Part shown: piece by piece, positions 17,475 through 26,583 of the stretch
Position numbering within the stretch: position 1 is the stretch's first letter
Layout: each line of letters opens with the position of its first letter
NCBI GenBank assembly: GCA_021646415.1
Contig: SOEU01000004.1
Location: 121,689-185,688 of the forward strand
Reading direction: 5' to 3'
Origin: Candidatus Brocadia sp.
Lineage (GTDB): Bacteria; Planctomycetota; Brocadiia; Brocadiales; Brocadiaceae
Length of the DNA stretch: 64,000 nucleotides
Position numbers and translations under genes: made by a program
The notes under the pieces: model-generated
Database searches by the model: none
Seen by the model: the letters and a program-made list of their open reading frames with translations, nothing else
What the model was told of the DNA's origin: nothing

Positions 17475-17520
17475 GTTGTTCAATGAGTTTATTGGTAAAT
17501 TAATAAAATAAACTTCTGCA

Positions 17521-18801
17521 TTACGCAGGACATTTTTGCCTGAGTTTTGTAACGAGCTCCCCCGGCACCACTACTTTAGCGATAGGACTGTCTTTCTTTC
17601 GTTCACCGTGGAAGTCTGAGCCACCAGTTGCGGCCAAGTTGTACTTCTTTGCTATCTTGAGATACTTCTCGACTGCCTGGGGGGTATGAGATGGATAATA
17701 TGCCTCGATCCCTTTCAGTCCGTATTTTACCAAATCTTCAATAACATTATCTCTTTGAGTTAGTCCTGGATGGGCGAGAACCGGCACACCCCCGGCATCT
17801 CTGATTAATTCAATAGCCTGTTGTGGCGTCAATGTTTTTTTGGGAACATATCCAGGCTTATTATCGCCTATATATTTTAAAAATGATTCTACAATGGAAT
17901 TACAATAGCCGTGTTTCCATAGCACTTCTGCCACGTGCATACGCCCGGGGGAACCCTTTCCGGCGAGCGTCAAAATTTCCTGTGGATCAATATCAACCTG
18001 GAGCTTATGTAATTTCTCCACCATAGCACATATACGGTTAATGCGGTCCTCGCGGGATTGTTTTATTACTTTTAGTAAAAATTTGTTATTCACATCAATA
18101 AAATATCCCAGGATGTGAATTTCCGAAGGGCTAAGATATGAAGAAAATTCTATACCAGGTATAATATGGATATTTTTGTCCTTGCTGTAACGAGAGGCGA
18201 CCTTAACACCGTCAATAGTGTCGTGGTCCGTAATCGCAATAGTTGAAACACCGAGTCTGATAGCCTCATCGACAACCTCTTCTGGTGTCATCGTCCCGTC
18301 GGAATAGTTTGTGTGTACGTGCAGGTCTGAGTTTCCATAGTCTATTTCTCCTCTGTCCTGAAAAACGGAAGTATACCCACTGTCTTTCCATTTCCCATTT
18401 CCAAACTGAGTATAAATCTTGTCTAAAATTCCATTCACAAACGTTCCTGAATTTTTCGTGCTGAATTTTTTTGCAAGCTCTATGGCCTCGTTGATTGATA
18501 CCTTTGGGGGGATATCACTTCTGTACAGTAATTCATAAACCCCTAAACGCAGAATATTTTTATCAATAATAGCCATGCGGCGTAATTCCCAGTGTTCTGT
18601 AACACCGGAGATTTTTTCGTCGATCTCTTTTATCCGTGACCGGCAGCCGTTGACGAGTGCTATGGCAAACTGATAGATATCTTCCTTTTCCGTGCTGTTT
18701 TTGCAGAAGGTATTAATCTCGTTAATGATGTCATCGCCGCGTAGATCAAGTTGGTAAAGGGATTGAAGGGCGAGTTCGCGAGCAATCGTTCTGTTGCGCA
18801 T
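17521..18801 (-). CDS. NusB-PHP phosphoesterase fusion
   Basis: From ATG 18801 (M-R-N-R-T-I-A-R-E-L-A-L-Q-S-L-Y-Q, the usual NusB start) there are 426 residues; the ORF also opens at an upstream TTG. Residues 1 to ~130 are NusB (W-E-L-R-R-M-A-I-I-D-K-N-I-L-R-L-G-V-Y-E-L, K-V-S-I-N-E-A-I-E-L-A-K), which acts in rRNA antitermination. Residues from ~160 are a PHP domain (D-L-H-V-H-T-N-Y-S-D-G-T, I-T-D-H-D-T, L-A-H-P-G, G-S-D-F-H-G) like the 3',5'-nucleoside bisphosphate phosphatase/RNase AM family. No stop or start separates the halves. It follows ribH, the common ribH-nusB order. Confidence 0.88.
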   Translation of the reverse strand: MRNRTIARELALQSLYQLDLRGDDIINEINTFCKNSTEKEDIYQFAIALVNGCRSRIKEIDEKISGVTEHWELRRMAIIDKNILRLGVYELLYRSDIPPKVSINEAIELAKKFSTKNSGTFVNGILDKIYTQFGNGKWKDSGYTSVFQDRGEIDYGNSDLHVHTNYSDGTMTPEEVVDEAIRLGVSTIAITDHDTIDGVKVASRYSKDKNIHIIPGIEFSSYLSPSEIHILGYFIDVNNKFLLKVIKQSREDRINRICAMVEKLHKLQVDIDPQEILTLAGKGSPGRMHVAEVLWKHGYCNSIVESFLKYIGDNKPGYVPKKTLTPQQAIELIRDAGGVPVLAHPGLTQRDNVIEDLVKYGLKGIEAYYPSHTPQAVEKYLKIAKKYNLAATGGSDFHGERKKDSPIAKVVVPGELVTKLRQKCPA

Positions 18802-18895
18802 GGAATATTTGGTTTTTAATAAGAGCAACTTTAAAATAAATCTACAATTGAAATAACTGATTAAGAGAAAAGAAGGGTAAAATACCGATAGTGGG

Positions 18896-19390
18896 TTAAC
18901 GACTTTTGATTGTTTTTATACCGGATTGCATTTGTTCAAAAAGATTTACCATCTCTATGGCGGATATGGCAGCCTCAGCACCTTTATTTCCAGTTTTTGC
19001 GCCAGCACGGTCAATGGCCTGTTCCAGGGTCTCTGTTGTAATTACACCATAGATGGTTGGAATTCCTGTAGATAATCCAACGTGTGCAATGCCTTTGGCA
19101 GATTCGCTTGCGACATAGTCAAAATGAGGTGTTTCACCACGGAGGATTGCGCCTAAACAAATTACTGCATCGTATTTACCGCTTTGCGCAGCCTTAAGAG
19201 CGGCGACTGGTATTTCACAGGCGCCGGGTACCCAAAAAATATCAACGTCCTCTTCTTTTACACCGTGCCGAATAAGTCCATCGATTGCGCCATCCAATAA
19301 ACGCTTTGTTATAAAATTATTGTATCGGCTAATGATAATTCCAAAAACCTTTCCCGCACCAATTAAATTACCCTGAAATTCAGCGCCCAT
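18896..19390 (-). CDS. ribH: 6,7-dimethyl-8-ribityllumazine synthase
   Basis: A 164-residue riboflavin pathway enzyme condensing the amino-ribitylamino-pyrimidinedione with dihydroxybutanone phosphate. [34 protein letters not shown] and G-N-K-G-A-E-A-A are the family motifs, with the catalytic His in T-P-H-F. Normal length. It starts the minus-strand run that continues into the NusB-PHP gene. Confidence 0.95.
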   Translation of the reverse strand: MGAEFQGNLIGAGKVFGIIISRYNNFITKRLLDGAIDGLIRHGVKEEDVDIFWVPGACEIPVAALKAAQSGKYDAVICLGAILRGETPHFDYVASESAKGIAHVGLSTGIPTIYGVITTETLEQAIDRAGAKTGNKGAEAAISAIEMVNLFEQMQSGIKTIKSR

Positions 19391-19678
19391 AATATAAGTC
19401 CCTTTCCGGGTTGTACCAAACAGGGTACAATTATTACTTTAACCTAAATGGTTTTTAAAGATTTTTACACAAAAATCATTCAATTTGGGGGTTTGAACAA
19501 ATATACTATGGAAATTTCCTTCTAATAAGAAGATAATACTAGCATATGCCCGTAAATCTTTCAAGGCTTTTCTCCTGGCTTTTCTGGTGGAATTTCTATC
19601 CGGAATAGCACCCATGTGGCTTTGTTTTTGACTGGTACCTGTCCGAAAGGGCAAATTCAAAGACAATAATATTTCTCC

Positions 19679-20146
19679 ATGACTACAGAACCTTTGAAGT
19701 TTATTGCTGATGCCATGCTTGGCAAGCTCGCACGATGGTTGCGCATAATAGGACATGATGTGGTGTACGAATCTTCTATTTCTGATGATGACCTTATCGC
19801 AATGGCCATTCATGAGCACCGCGTCATCTTAACAATGGATAGGAAGTTAACTGAACGTGAATCAGCAAAAAACTCCCTGCTTATCAAAAGCCCTTATTAT
19901 AAAGAACAACTCAGGCAAGTTATCGGCCATTACAACATCGATTACATGTCGGGTATTTTTACCCGATGTTTGCTGTGTAACAGACTGTTAGATTCTGTCG
20001 AGAAGGAAAAAATAAGAGACAGAGTACCACCGTATGTTTATTCAACACAGGATGAATTTGATGTTTGCCGGCAATGCAGCCGCGTGTACTGGTCAGGCAC
20101 ACACAGGGTAAAAATGCTGGAAATGCTGGATAAAATAGTGAAGTAG
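19679..20146 (+). CDS. Mut7-C RNase domain protein
   Basis: A 155-residue protein with a PIN-like N-terminal domain (F-I-A-D-A-M-L-G-K-L-A-R-W-L-R-I-I-G-H-D-V) and conserved acidic residues in L-T-M-D-R-K-L. A C-terminal zinc-ribbon follows: R-C-L-L-C-N-R and D-V-C-R-Q-C-S-R-V-Y-W-S-G-T-H. It matches the Mut7-C (DUF82) family of predicted RNases. It stands alone, divergent from ribH and convergent with the ABC ATPase. Confidence 0.88.
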   Translation: MTTEPLKFIADAMLGKLARWLRIIGHDVVYESSISDDDLIAMAIHEHRVILTMDRKLTERESAKNSLLIKSPYYKEQLRQVIGHYNIDYMSGIFTRCLLCNRLLDSVEKEKIRDRVPPYVYSTQDEFDVCRQCSRVYWSGTHRVKMLEMLDKIVK

Positions 20147-20151
20147 GCCTT

Positions 20152-21180
20152 TTAAGAAAATAATAGATTCGCTTCTTTGATGGAAAACCTGATTAGTTCA
20201 CCTATTCTATAAAAATTTTGATTATAGAATTTAATTTCACCTTGAGGTATCTCGATATAATATCTGTACCTTCCGCCTATAAATTCCCGTTTAATAATTA
20301 CCCCCTCATAAAAACCATTTTGCTCAACCTGTACCTGATGTGGTCTAAAAAAAAGAAAGGCCTCTCCCCTCTCATGACCCTTTGTCCTACATACCAACTC
20401 ACCCCATGGGGTTACTACTTTATCCCTGTCTACTATTCTTACCCGTATAGTATTCGATTCTCCGATAAAATTAGCCACGAAAAGTGATCCCGGAGAAAAA
20501 TAAATCTCCTCGGGACTATCGATCTGCTCCACTACTCCTGCATTCATTACGGCTATCTTGTCAGCTAACAGAAATGCATCTTCCTGGTCGTGAGTTACAT
20601 AAACGGTTGTAATTCCTGTCTCCTGCTGAATACGCTTTATTTCCTTTCTAATATCATCACGCAATTGCACATCAATATTCGATAAGGGTTCGTCCATGAG
20701 GAGTAACTTGGGTTCTGTAACAATAGCTCTTGCAATGGCGATGAGCTGTTGTTGTCCCCCTGAAAGTCTTGCAGGGTACTCTTTGGCATATTTTTGCATA
20801 TTGACCTTGCCAAGAACAGCCTCAATCCTCTTTTGTCTCTCAGTTCTTGTAAGCCCAATTGTCGTTAATCCAAACTCTATGTTTTTATATACCGTCATAT
20901 GCGGCCAGAGGGCAAGGTCTTGAAACACCATTCCGATATGACGTTCTTTTTGGGACATCACTATCTTTTGGCTGCTACTGGCAAGTGCCCCATCTATCCA
21001 AATCTCACCATAATCGAGTACTTCTAAACCTGCAATCATTCTTAACGTCGTCGTCTTTCCACATCCGGAAGGGCCTAAGAGGGCCAGCAGTTGCCTTCTT
21101 TCAACCTCAAAGGAAACACCTCTCACAACCTCCTTTTTGCCAAGGATTTTTAGCACGTGTTTTACTTCAAGCACATTCAT
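20152..21180 (-). CDS. ABC transporter ATP-binding protein, FbpC/AfuC-like
   Basis: 342 residues. Walker A G-P-S-G-C-G-K-T-T, signature L-S-G-G-Q-Q-Q (Q for the usual final R), Walker B L-L-L-M-D-E-P-L-S-N-I-D and H-loop V-T-H-D-Q-E-D-A. A C-terminal TOBE-like regulatory region (F-F-R-P-H-Q-V) is typical of importers for ferric iron and similar solutes. It is last in the operon with its permease and binding protein; the sequence suggests ferric or anion import but does not prove the solute. Confidence 0.9.
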   Translation of the reverse strand: MNVLEVKHVLKILGKKEVVRGVSFEVERRQLLALLGPSGCGKTTTLRMIAGLEVLDYGEIWIDGALASSSQKIVMSQKERHIGMVFQDLALWPHMTVYKNIEFGLTTIGLTRTERQKRIEAVLGKVNMQKYAKEYPARLSGGQQQLIAIARAIVTEPKLLLMDEPLSNIDVQLRDDIRKEIKRIQQETGITTVYVTHDQEDAFLLADKIAVMNAGVVEQIDSPEEIYFSPGSLFVANFIGESNTIRVRIVDRDKVVTPWGELVCRTKGHERGEAFLFFRPHQVQVEQNGFYEGVIIKREFIGGRYRYYIEIPQGEIKFYNQNFYRIGELIRFSIKEANLLFS

Positions 21181-21224
21181 AATAAACCTATTATCATAAA
21201 CGATCGTATTACCGTAGGACTCTG

Positions 21225-22838
21225 CTACTCTTTTGCTTCCGTTGTCAGGAAATACCTTGTGGTTGCAAGGAAAATACCGAGAGGTAATAATGTCATTACC
21301 ACAATGATAAGAGAAAGCGCCGAAACAATGTTTGCCGGACTATTTACCATCACCGTGAATAGTGTTATCGGAAGCGTTTCGTGTCCTGGTGGATATACCA
21401 ATATCGTTGTACCCAACTCTCCAACACAAAACATGAAGGAAATCAACCATGCAGCGACTATCCCATACCCTTGTAAAGGTACGATAATTTTCTTTAAAAT
21501 ACGGAACCATGAGGCGCCCATTACTATGCCTGCTTCCTCTGTTGAATTGGAAATTTGCTTAAAATAATTCGCCATAATACGGCTCGATAATGGCAAAAAA
21601 CGTGCCCCGTACCCCAAAATAATGATCCATAAGGAACCATATATAAACTGGAATATACCTTCAGGCCTATTGCAGACCTTAATGAGTCCGACACCTATTA
21701 CCGTTGCAGGCACTGCAAAGAATAGCCAAATAAACGGTGCTATACTGTTTCTCAATTTTGATTGGACTTTTTCTGAAAGATAACCCAAAAAGAAACCCAC
21801 AACGGTAAGAAATGTAGCTCCTAGAGAACCGTAAAGGATAGTATTTTTGATACCAATCTTTGCTAAACGAAATGCATCATAATACGCCGATACTGTCTTA
21901 CTGCTTACAATAAGGGTAGTAAGAGGAACAATAACACAGAGAATGAAAATAAAGGTACAGAAGAGTATGCCTATCACAGTAAGCCCTCTTTCTTGATAGT
22001 GTATCGTACCATTTGAAGCCCTTCTTCCCAATATATCAAACGACTTTCCCCGGAAATAAACCTGCTCTAATATCATAAGAATGATGGTAATTACAATGAG
22101 TGGGAAGGCAATTGCCGTTGCAGCCTTCTCATTATAAAAGGCACTAAATTGGGTAAATATCTGGGTGGTAAGTACATTAACCTGCAATAACGACGGTATC
22201 CCAAACTCAGAAAGCGACAGTATAAAAACAATCATCATGCTGGAAAGAATGGCAGGGGCAATTAAGGGTAATGTAATTTGTCGTACTACCTGAAAAATAC
22301 TTCCTACTATAAGGCCGCTCTCTTCAAGCCGTGGATTTACATTTTTTAGAGCATATTCAGTCATTAACATTACGACAGGAAAGAGATTTATCGAAAGGAT
22401 AAACGAAGCACCATATAAACTATACATAAAGTTTGAGATTGACTCAGGAGAGAGCGGCGTATATTGAGATAGGAGGGTATTCAAAAATCCTGTCCTTCCT
22501 AATAAATTTGCCCACGCAATACCTACTATATAAGATGGTATAATAAATGGGATAAGAAAACATATTTTAAAGACATTTTTCAGGGGAAGATTTGTCTTCG
22601 CCAAAAAAAATCCTGCGGGAATGCCTGCAAGCGAAGACAACGCGGTTGTGATAGAGGCAAGGATAAGACTATTAAGGATAACCTTTACATACCTTTGTGT
22701 TAAAAAAATATCCCTGTAATAAACAAATGAAAACCTACCATCCTCATAGAGAGAACTTCCAAACATCCACAAAATTGGTATGAATGTGGTACAGACAAAC
22801 ACCGTAAAGAAAAAACCCAATGTTAACCTTTTTTGCAT
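21225..22838 (-). CDS. ABC transporter permease, FbpB-like two-domain
   Basis: A 537-residue membrane protein made of two fused permease halves with about twelve hydrophobic segments. Each half has an EAA-type loop that contacts the ATPase: E-E-S-G-L-I-V-G-S-I-F-Q-V-V and E-E-A-G-I-V-M-G-A-S-W-F-R-I-L. The fused layout is typical of ferric-iron-type importers. It lies between the binding protein and the ATPase genes in one operon. Confidence 0.9.
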   Translation of the reverse strand: MQKRLTLGFFFTVFVCTTFIPILWMFGSSLYEDGRFSFVYYRDIFLTQRYVKVILNSLILASITTALSSLAGIPAGFFLAKTNLPLKNVFKICFLIPFIIPSYIVGIAWANLLGRTGFLNTLLSQYTPLSPESISNFMYSLYGASFILSINLFPVVMLMTEYALKNVNPRLEESGLIVGSIFQVVRQITLPLIAPAILSSMMIVFILSLSEFGIPSLLQVNVLTTQIFTQFSAFYNEKAATAIAFPLIVITIILMILEQVYFRGKSFDILGRRASNGTIHYQERGLTVIGILFCTFIFILCVIVPLTTLIVSSKTVSAYYDAFRLAKIGIKNTILYGSLGATFLTVVGFFLGYLSEKVQSKLRNSIAPFIWLFFAVPATVIGVGLIKVCNRPEGIFQFIYGSLWIIILGYGARFLPLSSRIMANYFKQISNSTEEAGIVMGASWFRILKKIIVPLQGYGIVAAWLISFMFCVGELGTTILVYPPGHETLPITLFTVMVNSPANIVSALSLIIVVMTLLPLGIFLATTRYFLTTEAKE

Positions 22839-22940
22839 CTTTCAATAGTATCTCCAAAATTTATTAAATTATTCCTCCGACAATTTTAACAGAAACAAGT
22901 TTCAAACCTGTCTCTGCGTTTGAAATTTCTAAACACTAAA

Positions 22941-23939
22941 TTAGTACCCAGCCCACTGTTTGAGAAATTCACCGATCTCGTCAAGCTTTTGTGCAACTGC
23001 ATGGTAATCAACATCCATGCCTTTTACGGCATCGATGGTTAACACGTCAGCAGGTGTCCGCACATCATACCTCAGTGGCATCTGTGCACATGTTGCCCAT
23101 GCAAGACTTTTTTCAACCTCACTACTGACTAGGTAATCAATCAGTTTCTTTCCATTTTCCTGATTCGGACCGTTTTTTATAAGACTGACCATATTGGGCA
23201 TAATGAGGGTGCCTATGCTGGTTTTGTCCGGGAATTCCATTTTTACCGGACTTCCCTCTTTAATAGCTACACTGGCGTCATCCGTATCTGTGATACCAGC
23301 CTTAACCTCACCCCTTGCAACAAGTCGTTTTACTTCACCATTTGATGAGACAACTTTTACACCATTTGCTTTCAAATCTTGTAGAAATTTCCTTGCCTTT
23401 TCATCACCCAATGTGATAAAAAGGGCTGCCATGTGTATGGAGGTGGTACCAAATAAGGGGTTTGCCATGGCTACCTGACCCCTCCACATGGGTTTAGCAA
23501 GATCAAATATGGATAATGGCCTTTCGTCCATGTTTATCAGATTTGTATTATAAAGAATAATGCGGGCACGTGCAGAAAAACCAGTCCAATGCCCCACATT
23601 ATCCTTGTAGATTTCCGGGATATCTGACGCTGAACTTGAAATATACGGTGTTGTAATACCCTTCGTCTCAAGCAATACAGGTCGTACTGGATCCCCACTC
23701 CAGAATACATCCGCCTGTGGATTATCCTTCTCAGCAATCAGGCGGTTAACCAAACCGGTACTCTTTGTCTCTTCCGTATCATAAATAGCACGAACCTTTA
23801 TCCCTGTCTTTTTCTCAAACTGTTGAAGAACAGGTTCTGAGAAAACCTTATCTTCTGAGGTATAAACAACGACCTCTCCTCCAAGGCATATTTTAAAGAA
23901 GAGTAACGGAACTAAAATCATCAAGGTAATAAATCTCAT
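22941..23939 (-). CDS. Extracellular solute-binding protein, FbpA-like
   Basis: 332 residues with a signal peptide (M-R-F-I-T-L-M-I-L-V-P-L-L-F-F) cleaved near C-L-G-G. V-V-V-Y-T-S-E-D at the mature N-terminus and D-V-F-W-S-G-D-P-V-R are typical of ferric/phosphonate-type binding proteins. G-I-T-D-T-D-D-A and later Y-lacking segments leave metal ligands unclear, so iron is only a guess. Its ATG overlaps the MFS gene stop (ATGA), so it is coupled to that gene. Confidence 0.88.
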   Translation of the reverse strand: MRFITLMILVPLLFFKICLGGEVVVYTSEDKVFSEPVLQQFEKKTGIKVRAIYDTEETKSTGLVNRLIAEKDNPQADVFWSGDPVRPVLLETKGITTPYISSSASDIPEIYKDNVGHWTGFSARARIILYNTNLINMDERPLSIFDLAKPMWRGQVAMANPLFGTTSIHMAALFITLGDEKARKFLQDLKANGVKVVSSNGEVKRLVARGEVKAGITDTDDASVAIKEGSPVKMEFPDKTSIGTLIMPNMVSLIKNGPNQENGKKLIDYLVSSEVEKSLAWATCAQMPLRYDVRTPADVLTIDAVKGMDVDYHAVAQKLDEIGEFLKQWAGY

Positions 23940-25165
23940 AATTTCACCTCTTTTTTTTCTGGCACTTTCAGTGCAAAAATAAATGACGATACTATCAACA
24001 AAAGGGCAATAATAACAAACGAGTGTTGATAACGCAGATGCGACAAAAGGAATCCGGCTAAAATAGGGCCTGAGGCATGACCAATATCAAAGATACTTCC
24101 AAACGTCCCCATGGCAGCGCCGTAGTTCTGTTCCTTACAGAAATCAGCGACCATAGCTGCCGAAGAAGAGGTCACAAATGCCTCACCAACACCAAAGACG
24201 GCAGCTAAAAGGATCAGAAAGTAAAAATTTTGTGTGAAAGGGATGCACGCTAAAGAAACAGCACATATCCACATCCCGGAAAAGATTATAGGCTTTCTCC
24301 CGTATCGATCGGAGACCTTTCCCATAACTGGTTTTGCAAGGATTGTTGTAACCACCTGTGCACCCCACAGAATTCCAGCCCGAAATGGATCCAATTTTGC
24401 CACAGTAACGGCATAAATGGGCAAAAAGGCCTCCAGGGCACCAACCGACAGATTTTGTATACCTTCCATATTACTGGTGATGATAATCCGATAGTCACCA
24501 ATGACCTCCCTGATGCCTTTCAAGAACTTCCGCCATACTTCACTCAGGGGATTTTTGATTTGTATGGTTTCTGATTTTTTTGAATTCATCAATTTTACGG
24601 TAAAACCCAAAGAAATCAGGCCAATAATCCCACAGACTAGATATGCACTATGAAAATGGTGTATAGAATTACTTCCGTTGCCGGAGAGATACTTGAGGAT
24701 ATATCCACCGAGTGGTGCACCAGTGAGGTTTCCGATAATGGTAATAGATGAAAATATCGAAAGCCTTTCCCCTTTTTTTCCCCCGGCAATATCGGCGATT
24801 GTCGCCATGGCAACTGGTCCATAAATCGATGTGGCCAATCCGTGGAAAAACCTGAGAGAAACGAGTTGCCAGTAACTTGTTACGAGATAGTAAATAAAAG
24901 GGGTAAATGCAAAAACCAGGACGCTGAGAAACAGCATTTTGTATCTGCCGTAAATATCGGAAAGTGTGCCTGCTGGTAATTTGAAAAAGATCCCTGTTAT
25001 GGTAGAAGCACCGACAACAAACCCAATTGCCTCCGGGCCCGCACCTAATGACAATGCAAAGAGTGGCAAGAGTGGTGTTCTTGCCATAGCATAACTCATC
25101 CTTGTAAAGAACCCCACCGTGCAAAGGATAATGAATGGGGATAATACTCTGGTATTGTTTATCAT
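23936..25165 (-). CDS. MFS transporter
   Basis: About 409 residues from ATG 25165 (M-I-N-N-T-R-V-L-S-P-F), which overlaps the small gene's stop as ATGA; the longer frame to 25264 is only a shadow of that small gene. Twelve hydrophobic segments and two MFS loop motifs are seen: G-T-L-S-D-I-Y-G-R-Y-K and G-K-V-S-D-R-Y-G-R-K-P. The substrate is not evident. Operon position after chrB and before an ABC importer suggests metal or oxyanion handling. Confidence 0.88.
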   Translation of the reverse strand: MINNTRVLSPFIILCTVGFFTRMSYAMARTPLLPLFALSLGAGPEAIGFVVGASTITGIFFKLPAGTLSDIYGRYKMLFLSVLVFAFTPFIYYLVTSYWQLVSLRFFHGLATSIYGPVAMATIADIAGGKKGERLSIFSSITIIGNLTGAPLGGYILKYLSGNGSNSIHHFHSAYLVCGIIGLISLGFTVKLMNSKKSETIQIKNPLSEVWRKFLKGIREVIGDYRIIITSNMEGIQNLSVGALEAFLPIYAVTVAKLDPFRAGILWGAQVVTTILAKPVMGKVSDRYGRKPIIFSGMWICAVSLACIPFTQNFYFLILLAAVFGVGEAFVTSSSAAMVADFCKEQNYGAAMGTFGSIFDIGHASGPILAGFLLSHLRYQHSFVIIALLLIVSSFIFALKVPEKKEVKL

Positions 25166-25416
25166 TTGAAAAGCCCAAAGTATTGCAGATTTTCTTTTAA
25201 TCTGTGTTCCAGGTCTTCTTTTATATGAAGCACAAACTCCTGAACCGCTGCTTCTCCCCATCACTCACGGGCGTATGCTATATTTTCATGAATTTTTGCA
25301 AGATCATGAATTCCCGGGGCTGTTGTCTTATTATCATCAATCCAGTGATGAAGTTCCTCATAAGCATTTCCTGTTCTTTCCATACTATTTTTAAAATGAT
25401 CATCAAGTGGTGGCAT
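25162..25416 (-). pseudogene. Small operon protein with in-frame TGA (84 codons)
   Basis: AAAGGAGGT then ATG 25416 opens M-P-P-L-D-D-H-F-K-N-S-M-E-R-T-G-N-A-Y. At codon 52 the frame meets TGA (25263-25261) between Y-A-R-E and W-G-E-A-A-V-Q-E-F-V-L-H-I-K-E-D-L. It then stays open to a TGA overlapping the MFS start as ATGA. The exact overlap and protein-like tail show the two halves were one gene. CGA (Arg) to TGA is the simplest lesion; no SECIS-like hairpin follows. I do not know the function. Confidence 0.6.
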
Positions 25417-25482
25417 ATCTGTTACCTCCTTTCTTTATCTTGATTGTATAGGTAATTTTCATTTTATTTATGCGTGTTTGCG

Positions 25483-25570
25483 GTAGGGTGGATTAAGCGA
25501 AGCGAATCCACCACATCACAAAATGTTGAAGGTGGATTCGGCGTAAAACCAACGCCTTAATCCACCCTAC
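25483..25570. repeat. 88-bp inverted repeat overlapping the chrB stop
   Basis: GTAGGGTGGATTAAG at the left is the reverse complement of CTTAATCCACCCTAC at the right, and inner GAATCCACC and GGTGGATTC also pair. The right end includes the chrB stop codon (25567-25569). It is a hairpin-forming dispersed repeat of the same plan as 10525-10609. Confidence 0.75.
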
Positions 25571-26550
25571 TCATAGTTTGAAGAGTAATTTTGATAGAGG
25601 GCATCAAATATCTCCATACCCTTCTCCAACAACTTATTATCGTTATTGAGTTTTTTGCTAAGCCCGGCAATAATTTGATCTATTCCATCGGCCTCTTTGC
25701 GATTATATTTATTATCTTTCAAATCTATATCATGCACAATCTCTGCAATTGGCCGTAAAGCAGGATCTTTTAAATCAAATACCATGATTAAGGTTTCAAA
25801 AGTACAGTCATCGCCATGATGGGTAAACTCTGCGCCATACATATCGAAAGGTATAGTATTTTTGGGTAGGTTATTTTCTCCTTTGGATATAAAGACGAAC
25901 TTCGCATTTGGATCGATAAATTTTCTGATAAGCCAGGCAGATGCTAAACGATCGATATAAATATCTTTTCGCGTCACCCATTTTTTACCCAGGAAGTCCT
26001 TTTTTTGATAAAATTTATTGATCACAGGTACTTCTTCTTTCATTTTTTTAGACCATTTTTCTATCTTCTGGCGTATAGATTCAATTTTTTTCAGGAGCAC
26101 GTCTCTCTGTGGGGCATGGAAAAAATCGATCTTTGCTACCTCATCAGCACCTTTCATTATCTCGCTTAATTTCCTTTTCAAATCTTCTACAAAACGGTCT
26201 GTTACCCCTTCTGTCCCTTCTATCTGCTCTATTTGTTTTAGTACATCATTGCATTGATCAATTAATGGAACATACTCCTTATTACAGGATTCCTGAAAGG
26301 TTTTGATAATTTCTTCATTGTGCTTTTTGTCCATTGATTCAGTAATAAAGAGTGATGCATCACTTCCACTGTCCCTAATTTGTTTACAAATCCACTGCAT
26401 ACTCTCCTCATGTTCCTTCGTATAAGGGAGTAAATATACGGCATTTTTGAAGAGTACAGCTCCCAGTTTTTTCAGATGCCGCCAGACCTTTACCCTGAGG
26501 TTTGGTGCATCTTGTGCAATTTGATGTGTTAGGAGTATCCATTTATTCAT
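25567..26550 (-). CDS. chrB: ChrB-like chromate resistance regulator protein
   Basis: 327 residues. The N-terminal half (R-V-K-V-W-R-H-L-K-K-L-G-A, Y-L-L-P) is the PaaX-like/ChrB N domain. A lysine- and glutamate-rich coiled middle follows, then the ChrB C-terminal domain (W-V-T-R-K-D-I-Y-I-D-R-L-A-S-A-W-L-I-R-K-F-I-D-P, P-F-D-M-Y-G-A-E-F-T-H-H-G-D-D-C-T-F-E, I-V-H-D-I-D-L-K-D). ChrB proteins sense or assist chromate resistance. No ChrA transporter is present; an MFS gene follows instead. Confidence 0.85.
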   Translation of the reverse strand: MNKWILLTHQIAQDAPNLRVKVWRHLKKLGAVLFKNAVYLLPYTKEHEESMQWICKQIRDSGSDASLFITESMDKKHNEEIIKTFQESCNKEYVPLIDQCNDVLKQIEQIEGTEGVTDRFVEDLKRKLSEIMKGADEVAKIDFFHAPQRDVLLKKIESIRQKIEKWSKKMKEEVPVINKFYQKKDFLGKKWVTRKDIYIDRLASAWLIRKFIDPNAKFVFISKGENNLPKNTIPFDMYGAEFTHHGDDCTFETLIMVFDLKDPALRPIAEIVHDIDLKDNKYNRKEADGIDQIIAGLSKKLNNDNKLLEKGMEIFDALYQNYSSNYE

Positions 26551-26583
26551 GAATTTTTATTAAGACTCTATGTAAGCAAAAAT

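Noticed and set aside
19439..19819. 126-aa minus-strand ORF upstream of ribH
   Set aside because: It overlaps the well-supported Mut7-C gene on the other strand, has no family features and no ribosome site.
12084..25263. Reassignment of TGA as a sense codon
   Set aside because: Three genes have in-frame TGA, but many genes here end in TGA, often as ATGA overlaps. The three sites would need different residues (Trp, Cys/Sec, probably Arg), so code change does not fit.
25166..25264. Longer N-terminus for the MFS protein
   Set aside because: These codons are the out-of-frame shadow of the small protein's 3' end; ATG 25165 overlaps that gene's stop exactly.
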